From Nemania diffusa (taxonomy: Eukaryota; Ascomycota; Sordariomycetes; Xylariales; Xylariaceae), in contig JBBPUQ010000002.1 of the NCBI GenBank assembly GCA_038501195.1, forward strand, positions 3,782,001 to 3,846,000: a stretch of DNA of 64,000 nt, read 5' to 3'. The position numbers were made by a program, and so were the translations under genes. The notes below the pieces were generated by a model. The model was not told the DNA's origin and searched no databases. It was given only the letters and a program-made list of their open reading frames with translations. Numbering within the stretch: position 1 is the stretch's first letter; each line of letters starts with the position of its first letter. Of the stretch, positions 24,901 to 37,051 are shown one piece after another.

Positions 24901-27372
24901 TGTTTAATATTGTTTGCTAACATATATTTTATTTGTTAGATTTTTTAAGCGTTATTTTTAATTAACTTTTTTTGTAACACTATTTATTTTTTACACTGTT
25001 TAAATTTTTTATATACTGTTTTATAATATTTAACAACTTATTAACGCAGATTTATAAACATGTTTTATTAGTTTTTTTTTATTAAAATATAAGTTTTAAA
25101 ATATTTGTTAAAGCTATTATATATATGCAATATTTGCTAGTTTTTTAAAAAAAATTTTGCTTTATTATATTATTTGATTTTGTTGTTAATATAATTGTTA
25201 ACGGTATATTATTTTTTATTGCAAAAAAAGTAAGTAATACTGTTTTTTTTTTGCATTATAATATTGCAATTTTTGCTAAATCTGCGTTATATAGTTTTTT
25301 TAAAGTTTTTAAAATTAGTAAAAAGCTGCTGTTTTTTTTTTTATATTAATAACATAAATTATTTAGCTTTAAAAAAGTTGCTGTTAAATAAAATATTAAT
25401 GCTAAAATAATCAAGAACTTTTTTTATATTAATATAGTAAGCAAAATGGTTTAGTTTTGCAATATATAAAATAATTAGTTTTATATTATAATATATAAAT
25501 AACTAATTTTTAATTTTTATAAAAAAACTAGCAAATAAAACAAACTTAAAATTGTTGTTTAATTAGTTTAAAATTTCGTTTAAGCTAGCATTATTGTTTA
25601 TATAATTTAGTTATTTATAACTTAAACAATATTAGTTGTTTTATATATTATAAAAGTAGTTGTTATAACAAGTTTAGCAAATATTTATATATTAAATAAG
25701 TTAATTTTAGCTTTGTTAATACAAAATGTTACAATTAACAAACTTATATTTTTAGTTTAAATTTTTACTTTTATTTTTAAAAAATATAAATTATAAAAGT
25801 TAAAATAAGCTAAAATTAGCGTAATTTAAAGCTTTCGATTTATATAAAAATAATTTTGCAGTTTATAAAAAAAAAACAAAATTAAATTTTTTAAAAAATC
25901 GATTAATTAATATTTAAAGTGCACAACTTGATTTAGCTACTTTGTTTATTTTTATAAAAGCTTATATATGCAGTTTTTTAGCTTTTTTTTTTGTAAATTA
26001 AACAAAAAGCTATTAAACTTAAATAATAATTTTATTAAAAAACATATATTTAAACTTTTAAAATTTACTTAAAGCTATTTTATTAGTTAGCTTAAAAATA
26101 ATTGCTACATTTTAATAATAGTTTAAAAATATATAAAAATTTATAAATAGCTTTAAAGTTTTTATTTTAAATAAGTTATAAGTATTTTTATTAAAAGTTA
26201 TAATTAAGTTAAATTTTGCTACATATTTAAACTAATTAAACTTTATTTGTTTTATACTAAAAGTTATTTTTAGTACAAATTTAACGCTTTAGTAACTAAA
26301 TTTTGCTTAATTTATATTTTTTATATTATGAAATTTTTAAATAAAAAAAGCAAATAAACAAACAAAACTAGCTATAAAGTTAAAATTTAAAAACAATAAT
26401 AATAAAACATAAAGTTAAAAACTGTTTTAGTTAATAAAGCTTAAAGTACAAAAGTTGCAAAATAGTAACGCAAAATAGTTTATATAAAGCTTTAATAGCT
26501 ATATTTACAGTAATAAATAAAAAGTACTGCTGTTTGTAAACTTAAAAGCTAGTTAGTAAAAAAAAAGTATAAAATTTGCTTAAGCAACTAAGTTAACAAA
26601 AAAGTTTAAAAACATTAGTTAAAAGCTACTGTACTTGTTTACTACAAAAAAATATAATAGTATAACAAAAGCATTAATTGTTAAATTTAACAACAAGTTG
26701 TTACTTTTTTTTGCAAAAAAGTTTAATTTGTTTTAGTAGTTAATAACTAATAGTTAACAACAATAAATAAAAAATAAAAGCTTATTAATTAAACTATATA
26801 GCTTTAAAAAGTTTAGTATAAAAAAAATAAGCTAATTAAGCAAGTTTTTTAGTTTAAATTTAGCAGTTGTGTTATTTTAAAAAAAAACTACAAACAGTGT
26901 TAAATTAAAGTTGTAAAAAAAAAAATGCAAAGCTAAAAATAAAAAAGTTAAAAACTGTAAAAAAAGCTTTATAAATTGATTTTTTTAAAATATAAAATGT
27001 TCTTTTAAGTTTTTTAGCTGTTTTTTTGTTTGTTTGTTACTTATTAATAAATGTAGTATAATATAAAGCTATTATAACATTTAAAAAGGTTTTTAAAAAT
27101 TGTTTTCAAAAGTTTTTCAGCAGATTTTGTTGCTAAAATTAACGCCGTTTTTTATTTTTACAAATAAAATAAATAAATATTTTTAATTAATTATAACTAA
27201 TATTAATTATAGTAACAATTTAACTATTTTACAAAGTAAATAATTAATAAAAATTATAAATTGTTGTTAAAGCTGTTTATTAAAGTTGTATTATTGTTTA
27301 AGTCGAATTTTTAAAAAGCTTTGTTAACAAATTAACTGTTTTTTGTAATAAAACTTCAAAAAAAACAATCGC

Positions 27373-27590
27373 TAGCTACTATATAATAACTTCTATTTTA
27401 TTTAGTAAAGCATTTACAAGTATAAAAATACTCAATTGGTACGTAAAAGCTAAATTTTGGTATAAAAATTTATTTAAATAATATATTAAACTAAAAAGTA
27501 GGTTTAGTGAAAAGCTATAAAATGAAGTATATAACCTAAGTTCATGGCCTAAGGCCCCACAGACCCCACTTGGTCACATGACTCTACAAG
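27373..27590 (+). repeat. Right flanking direct repeat of the AT block
   Basis: Direct-repeat partner of 10151-10365. Its left half, adjoining the AT block, carries T or A where the left copy has C or G. Its right half keeps the less mutated state, for example GGCCCCACAGACCCCACTTG at about 27551-27571 where the left copy shows several T substitutions. It ends about 50 bp from the stop codon of an intact P450 gene. Confidence 0.85.
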
Positions 27591-27638
27591 CCGAGGCTAT
27601 TTTGATTTGAGAAATTTTGCTTTTTTCGTGTAAATTTC

Positions 27639-29145
27639 CTAGTCTTCCCAGACAAGCTCGTGTTTGCCGTCTCGCGAAACAGAGTTAAACCATTGATAAA
27701 TCTCGGCATCCTTCTTCACCGATTTTGCCCCCCTTAGCACGTCGCTTCGCACCAGACCTTCAGCGACCCAGCACAACGTCGCCCAGGCGAAGTTTCGCCC
27801 AATACATTGCCGCGAGCCTTGACCGAAGTAGACGCTATCCCGAAGCATCGCTTCCGAGGGCGCTAGCCATCTCTCGGGCAGGAAGGCGTGTGGCTCCGGG
27901 AACACTTCGCTGTTGAAATGTAGGCTGTACGCACTAAGCCCGACGCTTGTGCCTGCCGGGATGAATGGCAGACCGTCAATGCGCATCCCGCCTCGGGGAA
28001 CAATGCGTGGCAAGCGGGTAGGATTTGCCATAGCTAGGCGTAGGCTCTCTTTGACCAACGATGATAAATACGGTAGGGCTTGAGCATCCAAATCAGAGTT
28101 TTTCATGACCTCCTCGCGGACTCTTTCATATCTAGTTAGATTCGTGTTAGCTAAATTACTTTTCTATACATACAAATACAAATCTGCTCCCCTTTGCTGC
28201 TTACTTTTCGGGATGGTCTGCTAAGACCCGGACCAGTAGCGATAAAGTCGTCCCGCTACCGTCGGTTCCCGCAAAAAGGATATCGACAACCTGCGCTATA
28301 GTCTCCTCACGTGAGATTCCAGCGCTCAGCAGCTGGCCTTGATAAGTTCGGGCTGCGGGTTTCTCTTCTGATATGCTCCTGTCAACGACACGGGCGGCGA
28401 AGTCCTGGACGTGCTGGGTGCTCGCGTCGATCGCATTCCGGTTTCGGTGAAAAGTGTGAGCCCAGTATTCGACTTTGTGAAACAGCCAGCCGGGTAGGAG
28501 GAAGAAACGACCTGAGGAGGCGAACGCGTCAACAAATCCGGTTGCGGCAAAATTGGTTTCGTTTATACTGTTGAGGGATTCTCCGAGAAGGCAGAATGAC
28601 ACGGCATCAATGAACATGGCGCGGAACAGGTTTAAAACATCGACCGGGCGACCAGCAGACTCAGCCTTCCTTCGCTCCAACTCAGCTAGCATCCGTGCTA
28701 CGATTTTCTGTGCCCTTGCACGTGTCTGGATGACCTGCTGTTGGGCGAAGAGTGGCGCCACGGCCTTGGCTCTCGGAGCCCGGTGCGCCGGGTCTACGGC
28801 TGAGAAGATGGTAATAAATCCATTGATGTCAATGTTCCGGTATACAGGGCTTTTCGGATAGCCCCCATTCTTCACATAAATCAGATGACTGGCTACGCCA
28901 TCGGAGATGTCCACCTCATTAGGCGCGACGCGAATGACGGGCCCGTATCTCTTGTGTAGTCTATCAACCTCTGTGCACTCGATCCCTCGCCAGCTAATGT
29001 ACCAGAGCCATAACGGTGTGAGTCGAGTGATGGTCGGTCCGGGAATGTGTTTGAGGGGATCCGAGTAAACTCGGGCCAGCGCAGTTACAACACCAACCAC
29101 CAGGGTGACAACTATGGCCGTCACGGCCCCTTGTAACTGGGACAT
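27639..29145 (-). CDS. Cytochrome P450 monooxygenase, one intron
   Basis: Two exons, 29145-28205 and 28131-27639, join in phase to give about 477 aa. The intron begins GTAAGC, holds a GCTAAC branch-like site and ends CTAG; splicing restores 'HPEKYERVREEV', a typical helix-J region. Visible P450 marks are an N-terminal membrane anchor (residues about 7-25), proline-rich 'HIPGP', the I-helix 'FAGTDGSGTT', the ExxR 'KESLR', 'PERW' and the heme loop 'FGQGSRQCIGRN' with the thiolate Cys. It should sit in the ER membrane and oxidise a small molecule with NADPH-P450 reductase. The overall type resembles fungal secondary-metabolism P450s (pisatin demethylase/benzoate hydroxylase-like); the substrate is unknown. 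It is intact although its stop codon is about 50 bp from the RIP-damaged repeat. Confidence 0.88.
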
Positions 29146-29542
29146 GACCCCAGAGTGTCGGTGGGGATCTGAAACCCCAATCTATATTCCCTAGTTACAA
29201 GGTGTAAAGCAAGACCTCAACGGCGAATGATTGACGAGAAACCTTCGGGACGGAAGGTTAGGCTACAATTTTTACCTATAGGCCTGAGTGGTAGGCAGTT
29301 ACACCAAGTGCTACTTGTGTGTACAGAAGCTAGACTGAACGTCGTCAGCACTGTAGGTTTTACCCTATCAAAGCACGCCACGTTGGAAGCTAGAGTATAT
29401 AGATAGCTGAAGACCTCACACACCATGATTGAGCAAAGTAGGCAGGAGGACATGCAGATGCTTCTTTGCCCTTCAAGTCGAGAATGCATCAATTATATAT
29501 AGATATATATTATAACATCTTTATACAACGTCGATTCATCTT
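29146..29542. other. Short intergenic spacer
   Basis: Promoter side of the P450 and 3' side of the glucoamylase. No gene or strong motif recognised. Confidence 0.5.
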
Positions 29543-31713
29543 CTAGCAACCGCCACTAGTGCCCGTTGGCCCTTGCCAAGCATCATTCGTAACTAGAATG
29601 ACAGTATCGGGGTCTGCATTAGGGTCGCAAGCCGGGATAACGAGTGTGCGGTTTGCAGTGGCAGACTCCCAAATAGGGGCCTGGCTACAATCCTCCTGTC
29701 GCACATATGCATAGTTGACAGCCTGGCCAGCCGTGAGCGCAATTGTGGCAGACCACAGAGGCCTCTCGGCAGTGTAGCCTGAAGCATCCAGCGGCCAGGC
29801 GTTATTGATATCCCAGGAGCCCAGATCTGTCGTGTTGCCGGCGATTAAAATGTTCTCGCCGTAGTACGTTGTGGCATTAACCTCAAAGCGCACATTAGAT
29901 GTACATGTCGTGTTAACGTCAGGGGCGCCGGCAGCGGTAGCGGGCGCATAGATGCCCTTGGTCGAGCCGGATACACATTGTTGCGGCAAAGCGGTGGATT
30001 GTTTGCCTGTAATCCAGCTTCGGGGATATTGTTTAGCTCGTCGCTCGGCCATAGATGTGAAAGCGGCGTAGGACCACGTCAAGTTTGCCGCTGAAATCGG
30101 GTTAAATGGTGCGGTTCTGTTGAATTGCTCAGTCAACGAGCCATCCGCTGGTATATACTTCTGAAGCACCACCACGAAGCTCTCGGCATAGTCTGTCACA
30201 GCCTGTAGAATGCGAGGGAATTCGGCGTATTTGCCTTTCGGTGTGTAGGTCTTAGCTTGTGCCGCTGGGTAAAGGTCCTGGAAGAAGGCTAAAGAAGTCT
30301 TGTCGATGGTTAGGGAACCCTGAACCTCCCACTGCGCGACAGCGTCATAGAGGTATTCAGCGGCGGCAGCAGTAATGAGATACCTGAGGAACATGTTAGA
30401 AATTTGCCGTGTTTTAATAACGAGTTTACGAACCATAGGCCTCCATTAAAGTACACATCCTCCGTGTACCGACCGAGGGCAATGCCCTGTGTTTTGGGTA
30501 CGCCTTTATTGATAGGATATAGGGTCGAGTTGCGGAAAGCGTCAACAAAAGCCTTAAAATTTGACAGGGCTCGGCTATTGCAAGGCTGGATGCTAGCATC
30601 GTCACACTTAGCATTCAGATCGAACGCAGCAATTGAACCAAGCACTGTGTTTGCGTCCTTGCCAGTGCGGCCATCGTTACTGTTGATGTTGGCGATGAAA
30701 TAGTTGCCATTCCAAAACGATTTGTTCAGAAAGCAGGCCACCTGAGGAGCCTGGTCACAGCCAGTGCATTGGACACCAAGGGTTTTGGCAAGCGCGCCGC
30801 CCTCGACAAGCGAACGGAACTGGTTTTGAGTGGCGAAGAAGCTAGAGCCCTGCACTTCTTCCCATAAGTCAAATCCGGTAGAATTCCTTGAATTAGGTTA
30901 GGTATAGAGTGTCTACCTAGGCAGTTTGTAGGCTTGAAGGGGGGACATACCAGTACTGGCCGACGTATGACAAGTCGTTCGAGATGATTGGCCATACTAC
31001 CGTCTTTGCCTTCTGTTTTTGCCCATTAGAAACAAGCCAATTGCTGTATGTGATTAAAGCAATGGCACGGAGTGCTGGGCCATCTCTTTGCGGGCGTCCC
31101 CAGGCTCCATTAAACCGGGTGAGGTCCACGTTATACTTTGGTTCGCCGAGGCCGAGCCCACTGGGAAGGAATGTACCAGATGGGTTAATGACGGTCCTGC
31201 ATGAGAGTAGATGTGTCAATGATTGCTATTTGCAAGAAGGGGTTTACATATTTTTGAGGGTGGGCAAGGTGAATAGAATCCATAGATTAAGGGGCTAGAG
31301 GTCTCTTACTGGAGAACTGCTTGAGCGTGAATGTAATCCTCAATATATGACTTCAGCTGCTTCTTGCCGAGTATGAATTCATCAACGATCATTTTCATCG
31401 TCAAGGCCGCATCACGAGACCAAGTGTAGAAGTCTACCCTCTCGTTAGATCAGTTCTAGTCGACCAAGTCAGAAGCGAACTCACAATTTGGGTTTACAGT
31501 GGAAGGGCTTGCAACAATGACACCAGCGGCTGCACCCGGGACAAGAGAACCATCAGGGCCGATGTTGTTTAGAACACCTTGGAGGGAGATGGCTCGCTGC
31601 TTCTCAACGAAGGCGTCCAGACCCTTTGCTTGGGGCAGGCTGCTTGCGTTCGCTATGCTACAGGCAGCAAGCATAGACAGCTGGGCAATTGTCTTGGTCG
31701 AGAGGATCCCCAT
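29543..31713 (-). CDS. Secreted glucoamylase (GH15 with CBM20), five exons
   Basis: Five exons, 31713-31485, 31433-31310, 31196-30951, 30886-30434 and 30383-29543, give 630 aa, the normal size for fungal glucoamylase. Junctions restore family motifs: 'NPNYFYTWSRDAAL', 'AVLQTVINPSGTF', 'VGQYWNSTGFDLWEEVQGSS' and 'GGLWYLITAAAAEYLYD'. The fourth donor is a weak GTTCGT. The enzyme releases glucose from starch ends. The catalytic acid lies in 'DLWEEV' and the base in 'SLTEQF'. A signal peptide covers residues 1-23. After a short linker (about residue 510 onward), the C-terminal roughly 100 residues form a CBM20 starch-binding domain ('ILIAGNTTDLGSWDINNAWPL', 'VNYAYVRQED'). It is extracellular and probably carbon-regulated, though I found no convincing AmyR site pair. 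Confidence 0.93.
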
Positions 31714-33156
31714 CTTGACTTGGGTTGACTTGACTCAATTACTTGACAAGGTGAGGGATAGGTCTCAAGCCAATCGTCAGGGCTTCTTGCGGGAAGCACA
31801 TATCATTTTATATCGCTGAGGCTGCTCCGCTCTGTCTCCTCTACCTTCCGAATTCCCCTCGTCTAGACCCTACAAGCTTGATCGCTTCTAGGGTGCCCAG
31901 CGTCAAGTGCTCGGCGCTTTCCCAACGGCTGCGTGACTAGCGTCCTCAGCAAACATACTCTGAGGCTGAAATGATGGTGTTTGTGGACGATATTCCGAGG
32001 GAATCTCCGTCACTCACGCGTTTGGTCGATTTCTCGGCCCGAATACATGGATCGCATCGGCCTCTTTGTGATCATTTCTGGAGAAGCCTAGGCAGCTTGG
32101 CGAGTGTTCTCGGGGAAAACGACTGGGGTATATCTTGGAGTAATCTCGAAGCATGCACTTCTGCGGGGTAGCTACCCCATGATATTTCTTGGGTCCCATT
32201 TACCAAACTCTCGATATACCTACATCATCAGTCTTGCTGTCGTGAAGGCTTAGAAATGATCATCTGCTAAGTTGTTGTACCTGCTGAGAAAATAACGCGA
32301 CGTACAATACAGAAGCAAAAAGCAAAATGGGCAAGGTTGATACGAACTTATATGCTCGAATTTCTATCTACATAGGCAGTCTAACTACCTACCTAAATGA
32401 TCTATACGTATGGTATTGGCCTAAGGGCGGTTATGCCATTGTAGGTATAGGCAAGTAGGTAGGTTAGAGGTAAGGTTGGTAGAGGCGGGAGTGATCTGAT
32501 GGGTGGGGCTGATTGAAGGTAACTTACGAGCACTGAAAGTATTTTTTTAGCGAGTTGCAATATCTAAAATAGGCGCCAATACATACATGTGACCTTTACA
32601 ATCCGAAGTTACGAGCAATGGTACTAAAACATTGCAAGGAGAATTCGTAAAATTGAGCTTGTAAAATACCCAAGGTAGAATATTGATATTTTCTATTAGC
32701 TCTATTAGTGAAGAGAGTATAGTCGCGGTAGGAGGTTACCTAGGTACCTACCTAGTATCTTAGGTAGGTATTACTGGTTCTAGTGCAAATGCATCCAATG
32801 CATAATACCAACTTGAAAAGGCTCGCTAGGGTTAATTCATACACATAAAGTATGTATTTCTAACACTGCGATTGACTACCCAGCTCTGATGCGTATAATG
32901 AATTAGCTAGTTTGTTTAAGCTTCCTACGGCATCACACTCTAAATTTATCTTATGGAGGAGTTATCGGAGATTGTTCGGCTCTTAGTGCTCCAATACATA
33001 ATATTCCGTACCTTAGGGCAGGTGGCTTAGGTACATGTACCTGACCTGGACTCCGCAAACAAGATCCAACACCGGCTATACCATTCTTTCTAATCCCATT
33101 AACCTATCCATGGTTCTACATATGAAGACAAGGTCAATTGTGACATATCTTTAAAA
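31714..33156. other. Divergent intergenic region rich in TAGGTA/TACCTA
   Basis: Shared upstream region of the divergent glucoamylase and ZIP genes. No gene seen. Tracts of TACCTA and its complement cluster at about 32378-32395, 32450-32470 and 32736-32772, including palindromic TACCTAGGTA. Confidence 0.6.
31806..31812 (-). promoter_or_regulatory. Putative TATA box of the glucoamylase gene
   Basis: TATAAAA on the minus strand, about 95 bp upstream of the glucoamylase ATG. Between it and the ATG are several TTGACT-like repeats (about 31715-31745). Position and sequence fit a core promoter; there is no direct proof. Confidence 0.45.
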
Positions 33157-34529
33157 ATGGCATACTCACGGGTCAGGGGCTGGATTATTGTCTGCCTCTT
33201 TGCAGGCTTAGTGCTTGCCTCTCAGCTGGAGGGACGGCATCATGATGGAAAGCCGGCCACATCCCTCGACTCCTTGAGCTTAGAACAGTTGGACGAGGAA
33301 CTTCAGGTAGGCGCGCGAATCCATGTCCCCAATTGCATCACAAACTAACAGGGATTCAATTCAAGACATGTGCTCTTGTTCAGGAGCTCAACGCCGCAAA
33401 GCTCGCGGCTGCGGCCGACACCTCGACGCTGACGTCTAAGGTCTTCGCCGTTCTCTTCCCCGGCTCGCCTGCTGTAAACGCCCTTCTCGCCACTCTCTAC
33501 ATCTCTGGCCCTCCCAACTTCCTGTTAGCTCTTTGTCCGCCGAACATTGATCCCTCGTCGCTGTCAGTTATGGTCGCATTCGCTGTGGGCGGCCTGTTGG
33601 GTGACACCCTTTTCCACCTGCTACCTGAAATATTCCTTGGCGAAGTTACCCCCGAACGCGTGCGCTTTGTCCTTGTCGAGCCGAATCGGAATCTACTACT
33701 TGGGCTTGCTATAATGGTTGGTTTCATGACATTTGTGGCAATGGATAAGGGTCTACGCATTGCAACAGGCGGCGCAGGGCACGATCATGGTCATGGTGCT
33801 CATTCACACGAGCCATCGGCTACCTCAGCTACATCGAGTTCGGTGGATATATCCGGCAAGGATGCTAAGAATCGTAAAAAAGAAACGGGGGATCGAAGTG
33901 CTCTGCTGAAGAAGAGTGAGGAGAAGGAAGAGAAGGAGGTGAATCCCAGCGTTAAACTGGGAGGCTTTCTAAATCTGATGTGCGTTATAAGCTCCCTTTC
34001 CCTATTTTTAGTTACGCCGCGATGACTGACTAATACTAGCGCCGACTTTACACACAATATCACAGATGGCTTGGCCATGTCTGCCTCTTTCTACGCATCG
34101 CCCACAATCGGCGCAACAACTACCGTAGCCGTCTTCTTCCATGAGATCCCTCATGAGGTAGGAGACTTTGCCTTGCTTGTACAATCCGGGTTCTCGAAAA
34201 GAGCAGCCATGGGGGCGCAATTTGTTACAGCACTTGGCGCTCTTTTGGGAACCTTGATCGGTATTGCCGTTCAGGAGTTCGGAGGGAATAACGGTGCCAA
34301 CGGAGGCATTAGTACCATGACCGGAGGCATCTGGGGTACTAGCTTGTCGTACGGAGACCTTCTGCTCCCATTCACAGCCGGCACTTTCCTATACGTCGGG
34401 ACCGTCGCCGTCATTCCCGAGCTTCTAGAGACGGGCCCAAACAAGGCGTTAGAGCTGAGGAAGACGTTGGTACAATTTGCAGCGGTTGCCTTGGGTGCTG
34501 GCATAATGCTTTATATTTCCTGGGATTAA
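33157..34529 (+). CDS. ZIP-family zinc transporter (SLC39A7/YKE4-like), three exons
   Basis: Exons 33157-33306, 33384-33979 and 34040-34529 give 411 aa. Junctions restore 'LDEELQELNAAKLA' and 'GGFLNLIADFTHNITDGLA', and the second intron has a CTGAC-TAAT branch region and a CTAG acceptor. The protein has a signal-like N-terminus, several membrane segments, a His-rich cytosolic loop 'HDHGHGAHSHE' and the two conserved metal helices: 'HNITDGLA' (TM4) and 'FFHEIPHEVGD' (TM5). These HNxxDG and HEIPHE patterns define the LIV-1/KE4 branch of ZIP transporters, which moves Zn2+ into the cytosol, typically from the ER or Golgi. Between TM3 and TM4 lies a Lys/Glu-rich segment that may be regulatory. The gene looks complete, and the assignment to the KE4 type is from motif and length. 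Confidence 0.92.
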
Positions 34530-37051
34530 TATTCATTGAGGATTTAGATATAGACCGTTGCATTGACGCTAATAATGAGACAGCATCGTCGAAACTCCCT
34601 CGCGATGTATATGTCACACATCCAAAGACTGTATGAATTGTCACCATCTCACGTCATCTATCGACATAGTGAGGTAGTGTGTGCCATTTAGCTGATGCTG
34701 TAGATAATGCGAAGTATAGAATTGCTGATGTAAACACGTTCAAGCATGCCACAGTCGGTGGGTGGGCTCGCGTTGTCCACAATTGTACATATGTAGTACA
34801 GCCTGACACGGGGGAACGAAACTAAAGAAGAAGAAAACGAGTCTAATTCACGATTACAAGGTAGTAGAAGCGAGAAATAAGGGAACGACATATCTCTCAG
34901 CACAATTTTGATGGGGTTTATATTTCGTCACACGAAATCTGTAATCTTCCTGGGTAGTTTAAGTCACCTAGTGTGCCAGTTCATGGCGCTATTCTGCAGT
35001 TATACGCAGTACATTACTTAAACAGGTGTATAAGTGGAGACCGATACCGGCTGTAGTATATACACACACTACACATGCAAGTGTAGATAGTCTGCGTAAG
35101 AAGAGAGCTTGCTAGTCTAAGTTCTAGACTACCCCGGGCTATCCAAGTACGGCAAGCTGTCAAGAGGTAATAAAATGCGTGGGTGCCCCCACACGAAAGC
35201 AAGGTACAATTTCTACGACTACGGAGTACATAACATTCCTTTACATTCAATGAGGTTATCTAAGTTTTGTGCGGTAGGTAGGGTCTTGGAGGGAGGGGGC
35301 TAACATTGATGGATGGTTTGGCACCTGAACGACTGTCCAACTATAATTAATTACCTAAGTAATAGCAACCTTACCAACGCATCAACATGTCATTCGTGAA
35401 ATTGATGCCCAGAAACTCGGTAGAGCAGAGGTATACCATGCATATAATTATAGGCAATAACAGGTCGCGTGTCAAGGGGTGAGAAACCCGCATAAGCACT
35501 GACGACTTGTCTTTTTGTCTTTCCCGAGAGCATTCCCCTTTCCCTAGCGCGATTAGATTATGCACCTATTCCGAGCTGCTAGTTCCTACTAGCAGCTAGC
35601 GGGTTAGTCATAGGTAACGTCAATGCACGCCCTGCGATGTCTTCTATAACTCTCTAACCACTACCTACCTAGCGCCTATCGATTACACGCTAGAGAACTA
35701 GCGTATTTAGGTGTGGCATGGTAACCACAGGACCGGGAGCCATACAAGTAGAATCTTTGGTATAACAAATCGGCACATATGTAATCGACCAGTTCTATCG
35801 ACGTCGGTAGAATACTATACGAGGAGTAGCTGTACCGGGTGGGTTAATGATCTATCTAAGAAAATCACCAACTTGCCCATATTCAAGGATGGTATTGTCG
35901 TATTGCACGCATTGCCAGCCTCAGCTCCACTCGTCTTACTGTAGGCCTATCTACTAGAGCAGATAGATACCTACCTAGGAGGTAGATAGCGCAACGTGGA
36001 ATCTGGGACTTCAAGGCCCGGAGATGCTCGTCCAGCTTTTTCGGTATTCGGTGGCAGCAGTGGTGGGTATCCGCCCCTCCGGCCGCACCTTTAGAGGTCA
36101 AGCGTTGTGAAAATTTCATGGCCGCCAGCCTCAGATGACCGACCCAGATGCCATCCAGCTCCGAATGCGTCAGGATCGCAGGATCGGCAGGCAACGCAGC
36201 AGGCCAGCCATCATCTTAATCCATGTACCTCCTACATAGCGGGAGCCGAAGAGCGGAATCTGGCCCCATTCTTCTTGCGTCAGTCTTAGTGGTTTCCTTA
36301 TATCCAGACATGAAGTGCTGTATTTGTAACCATCAGGATCCCGGTCTAGCCTTTGTCATACAACGACCTACCTACCTACTTATCTACCTAGCACCAACAA
36401 GTGAAGCAAGCACCCACCCTACCTCCCTACACTCGCTACCTAAGTATGGATAGATACTCCCTGTTACTAACAACTCCTATGTAATTCCTTTCCCCAGACG
36501 ATGACTCAAGATGCTTAGTTAATCCGGTATAGCTAGCAAGCTTGTCTCGTGAAAGGCGTATATAAGCCACATGAAATATATAACTCACAGGACCACCACA
36601 AAAAAAGGGCAACAACAGTTCCATACAAATGCACCATTGCATCACACCGTCTCTCCAGTCCTACTGAATTATTAATCATAATAAGGAGACTACCTAGAGC
36701 CAATTGTCGATGTTAGGAGACAAAGTCAGGGCACGCAACGAATATACCTACCAAGAATCAGATACCAATATCATATAAGGCGCGCCTTGTCTGCTTGTAC
36801 ATTTCCTTGTCTCTCTGCCCGTCTGCCCGTCTGTCTGTCTGTACCTGGTCAGGCGACGGCAGCACACCGGCACAACGGCACACTGGCACGAGTGACGAGC
36901 GGCCCTTCCACATCCCATCCCATCCCATCCCATCAGAAGCAACAACCACTAGCAGACCCCGCATCAGCTCCTTACCCGGGTAGGTATTCCATCAGCAGCA
37001 GCGTTGCTTAGTCGGTCACCTCCTACACCAACCATCCTTTGTGCGCTCAAA
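34530..37051. other. Long gene-free spacer
   Basis: About 2.5 kb without a supportable gene. It contains TACCTA/TAGGTA tracts (about 35663, 35969-35992, 36366-36392) and pyrimidine and pentamer microsatellites just upstream of the arrestin-like gene (36811-36842 and 36911-36934). Confidence 0.55.
36911..36934. repeat. (CATCC)n microsatellite
   Basis: Nearly five copies of the pentamer CATCC in the presumed 5' UTR or promoter of the arrestin-like gene. Confidence 0.85.

Larger units (their letters stand above)
10366..27372. mobile_element. RIP-saturated AT-rich block, probably decayed transposon island
   Basis: About 17 kb consisting almost entirely of A and T, with no credible gene on either strand. 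The remaining G and C bases occur almost only as purine-C-A/T (or its complement): GG, CC, GA, TC and CG are nearly absent over most of the block. Direct repeats at both edges differ by C-to-T and G-to-A changes. This is the signature of RIP acting on duplicated DNA, so transposon origin is the best explanation, but no transposase, reverse transcriptase or integrase motif survives by eye. The few open frames of 60-114 codons are Lys/Asn/Ile/Phe-rich, as expected of AT-rich noise. A heterochromatic role (such as part of a centromere) cannot be excluded, though 17 kb is short for one. Confidence 0.8.

Noticed and set aside
10366..27372. Mitochondrial DNA inserted in or misassembled with the nuclear sequence.
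   Set aside because: No cox, nad, atp or rRNA sequence is visible, and the direct repeats at the edges differ mainly by transitions with mutation fading outward, which fits RIP better.
10366..27372. A regional centromere.
   Set aside because: Composition would fit, but the block is short and flanked closely by ordinary genes. CENP-A mapping would be needed, so I do not call it.
37004..37051. An N-terminal extension of the arrestin-like protein.
   Set aside because: The extended frame begins with TTG; the first ATG is at 37052 in a good context.
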